Notes under the pieces: model-generated
Database searches by the model: none
The model's input: only the letters and a program-made list of their open reading frames with translations
What the model was told of the DNA's origin: nothing
Origin: Actinomycetota bacterium
GTDB lineage: Bacteria > Actinomycetota > Thermoleophilia > Solirubrobacterales > Solirubrobacteraceae
DNA: 6,413 bases
Reading direction: 5' to 3'
Assembly: GCA_009699915.1 (NCBI GenBank)
Contig: WLNG01000083.1
Location: 1 to 6,413 of the forward strand
Shown: one piece after another, positions 1 to 4,916 of the stretch
How positions within the stretch are numbered: position 1 is the first letter of the stretch
Layout: every line of letters starts with the position of its first letter
Program-made: the position numbers and the translations under genes

Positions 1-345
1 GTCTCGCTCTTCGGGATCGTCAACACGCTCGTGCTCTCGATCACCGAGCGGACCGCCGAGATCGGGATGCTGCGCGCGATCGGAACCACGCAGCGCCAGA
101 TCCGGCGGATCGTCCGCTGGGAGGCGGTCATCACGGCGCTGATCGGAGGACTCACCGGCGCCGGCCTGGGCATCCTGCTCTCGATCGTCTTCACGCGTCC
201 GCTGGACGGCTTCCGGCTCGCGATCCCGATCCCGACGATTGTCGGCCTGGTGATCCTCTCCGGGGTCGCGGGGGTGCTTGCGGCCGTGCTGCCCGCGCGT
301 CGTGCGGCGCGGCTCGACGTCCTGAAGGCGCTCGCCTACGAGTGA
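1..345 (+). CDS. ABC transporter permease, FtsX/MacB-like, C-terminal fragment (5' end outside window)
   Basis: The reading frame is open from base 1 and ends at TGA 343-345, leaving 114 residues of a longer protein. The fragment starts in the FtsX-type permease domain: LFGIVNTLVLSITERTAEIG (residues 3-22) followed by MLRAIGTTQRQIRRIV is the typical signature of MacB/LolC-like permeases, the segment after a transmembrane helix that contacts the ATPase. Two hydrophobic helices follow (about 42-64 and 78-97), then the usual short basic cytoplasmic tail PARRAARLDVLKALAYE. Proteins of this family work with a separate ATP-binding subunit in the inner membrane, exporting lipids, peptides or drugs or doing mechanical work on the envelope; the substrate cannot be read from this piece. 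The partner ATPase is presumably upstream, outside the window. The gene converges on the RTX gene and is not part of the glycan operon. Family call is firm, function open. Confidence 0.9.
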   Translation, partial: VSLFGIVNTLVLSITERTAEIGMLRAIGTTQRQIRRIVRWEAVITALIGGLTGAGLGILLSIVFTRPLDGFRLAIPIPTIVGLVILSGVAGVLAAVLPARRAARLDVLKALAYE

Positions 346-350
346 TCGGC

Positions 351-369
351 CGCCTGCTCAGTGCAGGCG
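351..369. terminator. GC-rich hairpin at the junction of two convergent genes, possible bidirectional terminator
   Basis: The bases CGCCTGC (351-357) and GCAGGCG (363-369) form a perfect 7-bp stem around the 5-base loop TCAGT. The stem lies just past the stop of the permease gene, and the stop codon of the RTX gene (TGA on the minus strand, 358-360) sits in the loop. No T-run follows on either strand, so it is not a canonical intrinsic terminator. Hairpins without a U-tract are reported as terminators in high-GC actinobacteria. The location supports a termination role; strength is unknown. Confidence 0.4.
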
Positions 370-1731
370 TCGGCCGTTCACGATCTCGCACCCCTTCACG
401 CGATCGGCCCGGTCCTTGTCGACCCGATCGAATCCCGGTCCGCAGTTGACGATGTCCACCCCTCCGCCGACGACGCGGATCCTGTCGTCTCCATACCCGC
501 CGTAGATCACATCCGGGTCGTAGCCACCGCCGATGCGGTCGTCGCCGGTGCCCCCGTAGATGCGATCGCGTCCGCGACCGCCCTCCAGCTGATCGTCTGC
601 GCTGCCGCCCTCGATCACGTCCGGGCCGAAGCCGCCGAAGATGATGTCCGCGCCGCCGTCGCCGAAGATCGTGTCGGCGTCGGGGCCACCGTCGATCACG
701 TCAGCGCCGCCTGCACCACGGATGACGTCGTTCCCGCCGAACCCCAGGAGCGTGTCTGGGCCTTCGCCGCCGATGAGTCGGTCGGGGCCTGCGGTTCCAC
801 GCGGGCGGTCGCGCTGGAGCGGGGGCTGGGCCAGCGAGCCCTCCAGATAGGCACGCGCACCGCCGCGGAGCAGGCCGGCGTTCACGCGTCCATCGACCGG
901 GTTATAGGTCGTGCGGTGCGTCGGGTCGCCGATCACGATCGTCTCGCAGCCCGTCGTCTGGTCGGCCTCGGTGTGCGAGGAGACGTAGACGATGTCGTTG
1001 CCCGGGCCGCAGTCGACGACGTCGATCGCCGACCCGGTGTAGATCGTGTCGTCCCCCTCGCCGCCGGCGATGCGGTCCACGCCGGCCGCTCCGCCGAAGA
1101 GCAGGTCGTTGCCCGATCCGCCGTCGATGCGGTCCGGCCCGGCGCCGCCGTCGATTGCGTCATCGCCGGGGCCGCCGTCCAGCACGTCAGGACCGTTGCC
1201 CCCGCGCATGATGTCGTCGCCCGCGCCGCCACGCATGTCGGAGTCCCCGCCGCGGTTGCCGTCGATGTAGTCGTCGCCTTCGCCGCCATCAAGCAGCCGG
1301 TCGTCGCCGAAACGTCGCTCGACGATGTAATCGTTCCCCGGCCCGCCGAGGACCCAGTCGCCCCCGTCGCCGCCGTCGAGACGGTCGTCACCGGCACCGC
1401 CGAGAATGCGATCGTCGCCCGAGCCGCCGTCCACGCGGTCATTGCCGGGCCCGGCCCAGATGCGATCGGCTGCCGAGCCGCCGAGGATGGCGTCGTCTCC
1501 GTCTCCGCCAAAGATGCGGTCGGCGCCGTACTCCCCGTAGAGACGATCGTCGCCGCCGAGCCCCAGGAGCGTGTCTCCGGAGCCGCGTCCGCGCAGGACA
1601 TCGGTGCCGGACGTTCCGGTGAGCCGGTCCGCCAGCGGGCCGCCGGTCCGGGAGAGTGCCATCGCCGTCGGCGCTGCGGCAAGCGCGATCAGGAGGGTGA
1701 GGGCCGCGGCGCTTCGCCGAAGACGAGCCAT
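358..1731 (-). CDS. Secreted RTX / hemolysin-type calcium-binding repeat protein
   Basis: This 457-residue exported protein is built almost wholly from glycine/aspartate nonapeptide repeats (GGxGxDxUx). In known RTX proteins such repeats bind Ca2+ and fold into a parallel beta-roll outside the cell. Residues 1-25 look like a Sec signal peptide: basic MARLRR, a hydrophobic Ala/Leu core, and an AxA-type site (A23-M24-A25). Repeat block 1 spans about residues 36-235 and block 2 about 312-424. Each ends in a similar cap, VxCGPGxD...GCExIV (about 236-268 and 425-451). The only four cysteines (241, 262, 430, 448) lie in these caps. Residues 269-311 form a non-repeat linker. No protease, lipase or other catalytic domain and no transmembrane anchor are visible. 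The gene lies 32 bp downstream of the flippase gene and is probably the last of the operon. The ATG has only AAGGG almost touching it as a possible ribosome site, so translation may depend on coupling. A surface adhesin, matrix or glycan-carrier role is possible but unproven. Confidence 0.88.
   Translation of the reverse strand: MARLRRSAAALTLLIALAAAPTAMALSRTGGPLADRLTGTSGTDVLRGRGSGDTLLGLGGDDRLYGEYGADRIFGGDGDDAILGGSAADRIWAGPGNDRVDGGSGDDRILGGAGDDRLDGGDGGDWVLGGPGNDYIVERRFGDDRLLDGGEGDDYIDGNRGGDSDMRGGAGDDIMRGGNGPDVLDGGPGDDAIDGGAGPDRIDGGSGNDLLFGGAAGVDRIAGGEGDDTIYTGSAIDVVDCGPGNDIVYVSSHTEADQTTGCETIVIGDPTHRTTYNPVDGRVNAGLLRGGARAYLEGSLAQPPLQRDRPRGTAGPDRLIGGEGPDTLLGFGGNDVIRGAGGADVIDGGPDADTIFGDGGADIIFGGFGPDVIEGGSADDQLEGGRGRDRIYGGTGDDRIGGGYDPDVIYGGYGDDRIRVVGGGVDIVNCGPGFDRVDKDRADRVKGCEIVNGRRLH
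460..792 (-). repeat. RTX repeat block 2 (coding tandem repeats)
   Basis: This stretch encodes residues 314-424 of the RTX protein. It has the same GGxGxDxUx spacing as block 1 but is about 80 residues shorter before its cap. Its first 24 residues align with the start of block 1 without gaps (14 of 24 identical by eye), indicating a module duplication rather than a simple extension of one array. Confidence 0.8.
734..757 (-). repeat. 24-bp direct repeat, copy in RTX block 2
   Basis: CCGCCGAACCCCAGGAGCGT followed by GTCT (plus strand) matches 1553-1576 at 23 of 24 bases, the only difference being A741 versus G1560. The copies are 819 bp (273 codons) apart and in the same frame. They encode the shared DTLLGxGG start of each repeat block. 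Confidence 0.85.
982..1626 (-). repeat. RTX repeat block 1 (coding tandem repeats)
   Basis: This stretch encodes residues 36-250 of the RTX protein, with about twenty degenerate 9-residue units such as GGSGDDRIL, GGAGDDRLD and GGPGDDAID. At DNA level the plus strand shows recurring GCCGCC/GTCG/GATG patterns every 27 bases, but copies are too diverged to be recent exact duplications. The end of the block runs into the first Cys-containing cap. Confidence 0.85.
1553..1576 (-). repeat. 24-bp direct repeat, copy in RTX block 1
   Basis: This is the partner of the 734-757 repeat, with one mismatch and the same reading frame. It marks the equivalent position at the start of repeat block 1 (protein residues about 52-60). 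Confidence 0.85.
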
Positions 1732-1763
1732 ACCCTTGTCATCGGCAGGGAGCGATCGGAGCT

Positions 1764-3089
1764 TCAGGCGTCGCGTGGACCACGGCGGTACAGCTGCAGC
1801 AGGCCGCCGCAGAGGAGCAGCGCCGCGCCCGCGTACCCGATCTCGGCCCGGAGCAGGACGTCGTCGATGATCGGCGCGATCATCCAGCCGGTGAAGAGCG
1901 CCGCGGCTGCCAGCCAGAGCATTCCGGCTGCGGCCGCACGCCCGCGGGCGAGCGCCGCCTGATTGAGCGTTCCGGCGGCCAGATGCAGCCCCATCCCGAC
2001 GGCGACGACCACAAGGCCGACGCGACCGAAGCTCGTCTCATCACCGAAGACCAGGCGCATCAGGGTCGGACCGACCGCCAGCAGGACGAGTGCCACCAGC
2101 GCGGCGAATGCGGCGACGGCGATCAGCGTCGTGCGGATCGCCCGCCCGAACGCCTCGCCACCCTCGGTCGCCTCGAGGCCTGCGAGGTGGGGCAGCAGCG
2201 AGGTCTGCACCGACTGGAAGAGCTGCAGCGGTGCACGCGTGATCAGCAGCGCGTTGAAGACGGCGCCTGCGACCGCCGCCTGGGCGACCGCGTCGGCCAC
2301 GATCACCCCGGCATTGAGCAGCGCCTGCTCACCCAGCTGAGCGGCCGCCACGGCAAGGGCGAAGCCGGTCCCGGCGCGTATCGACATGCCCGGTTCGGGG
2401 GCGGGCGCTTCGGCGTCGAGCCGGCGATGGCGCGCGATCGCCCACGGGATCACGGCGAGCGAGAGCAGCGGGGCGGCGAGGATCCCGAGTGCGACTGCGG
2501 TCTGCCCGGTTGCGATGCCGACGGCGACTGCCAGGGGGAAGCAGACGCGCGACACCGACTCGAAGAGGACGAGGCCGCCGTAGAGCCCGAACCACTGGTG
2601 GCCGGCGAAGTAGCCGCGGGCGAAGTAGCTCGCCGCATAGGCGAGCGCCGCACCGATGAAGATCCACGAGAGCGCGGTCGCGCCGTCGAAGAGCGCGACA
2701 AGCTGCGGGCGCAGCGCCAGCGCGACTGCGAGGAAGATCGCCGCGAAGGTGAGCTGGATGGCGAGCGGCACCCGCAGCGGATGCCCGCTGTGGAGGCCCC
2801 GAGCGCGGCGGTCGGCGATCGACCGGCTCAGGAGCTGCTCCACCGGTCGGTAGATCACGCTGATGACGACGAACAGGATCGACCAAAGCAGCGCGACCGA
2901 GCCGTAGTCCGCCGCCTCGAGGACGTGTGAGGCGAGCGCGAAGTAGAGGAAGGTGAAGGCGCCGGTCGCGGCGATCCCGATCGAGAGGATCCGTGCGCCG
3001 CGCGCGTAGGAGGCGTCCGGGTGTTCGGCGGCGAGCCTGTGCGCGGCGTCCTCGCCGGCGTCGGACCTCTCAGCGGCGGCGTCGGTCAC
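1764..3089 (-). CDS. Polysaccharide/lipid-linked glycan flippase-like membrane protein (Wzx/MOP superfamily)
   Basis: This 441-residue protein is strongly hydrophobic, with about twelve predicted transmembrane helices (roughly 33-56, 62-80, 106-126, 138-156, 167-190, 195-218, 242-264, 268-286, 322-340, 355-375, 386-406, 415-433). The order of elements is that of the MOP (MATE/Wzx/MurJ) exporters: a polar N-terminal tail, a first helix beginning near RGARILSIGIAATGAFTFLY, then ADYGSVALLWSILFVV with the AxYG-type turn common in Wzx proteins, and RPVEQLLSR after helix 2. Family members move undecaprenyl-linked oligosaccharides across the inner membrane. The glycosyltransferase and methyltransferase upstream support that role here. 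The start is GTG (3087-3089), 19 bp after the methyltransferase stop, with AGGCAGG close upstream as a modest ribosome site; no better start lies before helix 1. Substrate is unknown. MurJ is less likely, given the neighbours and the shorter length than usual for MurJ. Confidence 0.85.
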   Translation of the reverse strand: MTDAAAERSDAGEDAAHRLAAEHPDASYARGARILSIGIAATGAFTFLYFALASHVLEAADYGSVALLWSILFVVISVIYRPVEQLLSRSIADRRARGLHSGHPLRVPLAIQLTFAAIFLAVALALRPQLVALFDGATALSWIFIGAALAYAASYFARGYFAGHQWFGLYGGLVLFESVSRVCFPLAVAVGIATGQTAVALGILAAPLLSLAVIPWAIARHRRLDAEAPAPEPGMSIRAGTGFALAVAAAQLGEQALLNAGVIVADAVAQAAVAGAVFNALLITRAPLQLFQSVQTSLLPHLAGLEATEGGEAFGRAIRTTLIAVAAFAALVALVLLAVGPTLMRLVFGDETSFGRVGLVVVAVGMGLHLAAGTLNQAALARGRAAAAGMLWLAAAALFTGWMIAPIIDDVLLRAEIGYAGAALLLCGGLLQLYRRGPRDA

Positions 3090-3108
3090 CGGCCTGCCTG
3101 GTCGAGGG

Positions 3109-3741
3109 TCAGGCGCCGAGGCGGACGAGGCACATCGTCCATGGGAAGGGCTTGCGCAGCTCCACGACCTCGCCGTGCTGCGAGAGCAGGCGGTGGAACG
3201 CGCCGCTGGACCAGTGGTTCACGTGGCCCGGTGTGTTGCCGAGGCTCCTCCAGTAGGCGCCGCGCGCCATGTTCGTCGCGCGCCAAAGCGGCTCACGCGG
3301 GACCGAGACGAGCAGCCAGCGCTTCGCGCAGCGGGCCATCTCGGCGACCGTCTCGGCAGGATCGGGAACGTGCTCGAGGACCTCGATCGCCGTCGCCATG
3401 TCGAACTCGCCGTCGGTGAAGGGGAGGTTCTCGGCCTTCATCACAAGGTATTCGAGGTTCGGCCGCTGACGCGACTTCCACTGCTCGTGCAGCAGTGGGT
3501 CATCGAGGTCGATGCCGACGATCCGCCCGTCCCCGAGCCGTTCGGCCCACTCGTAGGTGAGGACCCCTTCGCCGCAGCCGACGTCGAGGACCGACGTTGC
3601 GGCTGCGAGGCTCCATAGCTCGTCGAGCTGCGCGTGGAATCCGGTCATCAGGCGACGCACCACCGGATTGGAGGAGCCGTACTTGTCGTAGGTGTTGCCG
3701 GTGACGGTGCCCTCGGCGTCGACGGTGACCTTGGCGCTCAC
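3109..3741 (-). CDS. Class I SAM-dependent methyltransferase (methyltransferase type 11-like)
   Basis: This 210-residue soluble enzyme probably transfers a methyl group from S-adenosylmethionine. It has the class I signatures in order: motif I VLDVGCGEG at residues 51-59 (SAM-binding glycine loop), GIDLD at 76-80 with the acidic residue for the ribose, AENLPF at 103-108, and FDMATAIEVLEHVPDP at 113-128. The C-terminal half (GAYWRSLGNTPGHVNHWSSG, 161-180) should shape the acceptor site. GTG at 3739-3741 is chosen as the start because it overlaps the glycosyltransferase stop (GTGA) and a perfect AGGAGG lies 10 nt upstream. The frame stays open upstream to 4041, but that part translates to Arg/Pro-rich shadow sequence inside the glycosyltransferase gene. 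Placed between a glycosyltransferase and a flippase, it may methylate a sugar or a lipid-linked intermediate. Quinone or lipid methylation are alternatives that sequence alone cannot exclude. Confidence 0.88.
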   Translation of the reverse strand: MSAKVTVDAEGTVTGNTYDKYGSSNPVVRRLMTGFHAQLDELWSLAAATSVLDVGCGEGVLTYEWAERLGDGRIVGIDLDDPLLHEQWKSRQRPNLEYLVMKAENLPFTDGEFDMATAIEVLEHVPDPAETVAEMARCAKRWLLVSVPREPLWRATNMARGAYWRSLGNTPGHVNHWSSGAFHRLLSQHGEVVELRKPFPWTMCLVRLGA

Positions 3742-4808
3742 AGCTGTACGGCCTCCTGCTCCTGTGTGGACTGGCGCTGCTCCTCGGGGGTCGGTGCGGC
3801 GCGGGCCCCTGTCGTCACCGGATGGCCGGTCGGGCGCGCTCCGGGCTCGTAGTGGGATGGCGGGACCTCGAGCTGCAGCTCGATGCGCCGCACCTTCTCG
3901 AAGACGCGCTGCGTCATCATCCGCTGGCCATGGAGCAGGTCGCCGATGACGCCGAGGGCGGCCATCACGACCGCGGCGTTGAAGAGCACGGCGCCGAAGA
4001 TCAGCGACTGCACATGGCCTGCGCCATCGTGCTGCACCCACGCGATGAACCAGCGCCCCCAGGGGACCATCGCGGCCAGAACGAGCATCGCGGCCAGCGT
4101 CATGAAGACGCGCAGCGGCTCATACTGGGCGTAGATCCGGAAGATCGAGACGGTGTTTCGCCGCACGTAGGCGGACATCGACGGGAAGAGCCGCGATTCG
4201 CGCGTCTTCGGATTGGTTCTGATCGGGACGTCGTCGATCGCGACGAGCAGCTTCCCGGCCTGGATGATCGATTCGAGCGTGTAGGTGAACTTCGAGACGA
4301 CGGCGAGCTGGATCGCCGCCTCGCGGTTATAGGCCCGGAATCCGGATGTCGTGTCGGAGACGCCGGTCTCCGAGGCCTGACGCACCACCCAGGACCCCAG
4401 CTTTTGCAGCCGCTTCTTCAGCGGTGAAAAGTGCTCGATCGAGTCGATCTGGCGGTCGCCGACGACCATGTCGGCGTCACCGGCAAGGATCGGCGCGACG
4501 AGTTTGTGGATGTCGCCACCGAAGTACTGATTGTCTGCGTCGGTGTTGACGATCACGTCGGCGCCAAGCTTCAGTGCCGCGTCGAGCCCCGCCTGGAAAC
4601 CGGCGGCGAGGCCGCGGTTGTTCGTCAGGCGCACGATGTGATCGACGCCGTTGGCGCGCGCCACCTCGACGGTGCGATCGGTCGAGCCGTCGTCGATCAC
4701 CAGCCACTCGACGCTTGCGAAGCCGTCGACCTCCCGGGGCAGGTCGGCGAGCGTTTCGGGGAGGGTGAGCTCCTCGTTGAGACAGGGGATCTGGATGATG
4801 AGCTTCAT
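3738..4808 (-). CDS. Membrane-attached family 2 glycosyltransferase, polyprenyl-phosphate sugar synthase-like
   Basis: This 356-residue GT-A fold enzyme is the first gene of the minus-strand operon. Its N-terminus is the classical start of the family (MKLIIQIPCLNEELTLPETL). It has VIDDGSTD at 37-44 (nucleotide-sugar binding), NRGLAAGFQAGLDAA at 64-78, the DxD-type NTDADNQY at 88-95 (D90, D92; metal/diphosphate), DTTSGFRAYNREAA at 152-165 and RESRLF at 203-208. Two hydrophobic segments follow (about 232-257 and 266-292), then a polar Pro/Glu/Gln-rich tail of about 60 residues. This layout resembles the DPM1/ArnC-like group, which joins a sugar from a nucleotide donor to polyprenyl phosphate at the cytoplasmic face. 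A lipid-linked oligosaccharide acceptor is an alternative; donor sugar is unknown. The ATG at 4806-4808 gives the exact family N-terminus. No Shine-Dalgarno sequence precedes it, but TAGCCT lies 12 nt upstream. The stop overlaps the methyltransferase start by 4 bases. Confidence 0.9.
   Translation of the reverse strand: MKLIIQIPCLNEELTLPETLADLPREVDGFASVEWLVIDDGSTDRTVEVARANGVDHIVRLTNNRGLAAGFQAGLDAALKLGADVIVNTDADNQYFGGDIHKLVAPILAGDADMVVGDRQIDSIEHFSPLKKRLQKLGSWVVRQASETGVSDTTSGFRAYNREAAIQLAVVSKFTYTLESIIQAGKLLVAIDDVPIRTNPKTRESRLFPSMSAYVRRNTVSIFRIYAQYEPLRVFMTLAAMLVLAAMVPWGRWFIAWVQHDGAGHVQSLIFGAVLFNAAVVMAALGVIGDLLHGQRMMTQRVFEKVRRIELQLEVPPSHYEPGARPTGHPVTTGARAAPTPEEQRQSTQEQEAVQL
3752..3757 (-). promoter_or_regulatory. 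Strong ribosome binding site (AGGAGG) for the methyltransferase
   Basis: The minus strand reads AGGAGG here, 10 nt before the GTG start at 3741 and inside the last codons of the glycosyltransferase gene (encoding Gln-Glu-Ala). It fixes the methyltransferase start and, with the GTGA stop/start overlap, points to translational coupling of the two genes. Confidence 0.75.
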
Positions 4809-4820
4809 CGCGCGAGCCTG

Positions 4821-4826
4821 AGGCTA
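4821..4826 (-). promoter_or_regulatory. Candidate -10 element (TAGCCT) for the glycan operon
   Basis: The minus strand reads TAGCCT (TAnnnT pattern), with exactly 12 nt between it and the ATG of the glycosyltransferase. A start about 6-7 nt after the element would leave a leader of only about 5 nt, which fits the absence of a Shine-Dalgarno site. A second TAnnnT (TAGGCT, 4834-4839) lies 7 nt further upstream, so the choice is uncertain. Confidence 0.35.
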
Positions 4827-4898
4827 GAGCGGGAGCCTACGACGCCTGAAGGACGGGTCCGCACGCCGGGGCGCGGACCAGGCTGCTGGACAGTGCCG

Positions 4899-4904
4899 TA
4901 GACT
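4899..4904 (+). promoter_or_regulatory. Candidate -10 element (TAGACT) for the GT-C gene
   Basis: TAGACT matches TAnnnT and lies exactly 12 nt before the ATG at 4917, the same distance as on the opposite strand. The bases between it and the ATG (CGCCGCCGCACC) contain no Shine-Dalgarno motif, so a leaderless or very short-leader mRNA is plausible. No matching -35 is seen. Confidence 0.35.
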
Positions 4905-4916
4905 CGCCGCCGCACC

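Larger units (their letters stand above)
4809..4916. promoter_or_regulatory. Divergent intergenic region, likely holding both promoters
   Basis: These 108 bp separate the operon's first ATG (minus) from the GT-C gene's ATG (plus), so promoters for both transcripts are expected here. No convincing -35 box at normal spacing is visible on either strand. AGGCT or its complement AGCCT occurs four times (4815, 4821, 4834, 4880). The first three make two overlapping inverted repeats: AGCCT-G-AGGCT (4815-4825) and AGGCT-8 nt-AGCCT (4821-4838). GATC, very common in the first 360 bases of the window, is absent here. Confidence 0.55.

Noticed and set aside
460..1626. Possible CRISPR array or satellite from the regular repeats
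   Set aside because: Periodicity is 27 bp with strongly diverged copies, all in frame and encoding GGxGxDxUx units; there are no identical repeats separated by unique spacers.
1732..1763. Separate promoter or terminator between the flippase and RTX genes
   Set aside because: Only 32 bp, with no hairpin, T-run or TAnnnT at a useful distance from the RTX ATG. Co-transcription is simpler.
361..1962. Long plus-strand open frame (533 residues) opposite the RTX gene
   Set aside because: It is Ala/Val/Asp-rich with no recognisable domain and follows the antisense of the RTX repeats. GC-rich repeats lack stops in the opposite frame, and the minus frame has a signal peptide and clear RTX motifs.
1983..2930. 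Plus-strand open frame of 315 residues opposite the flippase gene
   Set aside because: It is charged, low-complexity shadow sequence; the minus frame encodes a coherent 12-helix transporter.
3742..4041. N-terminal extension of the methyltransferase (100 extra residues)
   Set aside because: The extension is Arg/Pro/Ala-rich, lies fully inside the glycosyltransferase gene and resembles no domain. The GTG at 3741 has a perfect AGGAGG and the GTGA overlap.
4887..4892. TGGACA as a -35 box for the GT-C gene
   Set aside because: It lies only 6 bp upstream of the TAGACT element, far short of the 16-19 bp needed.
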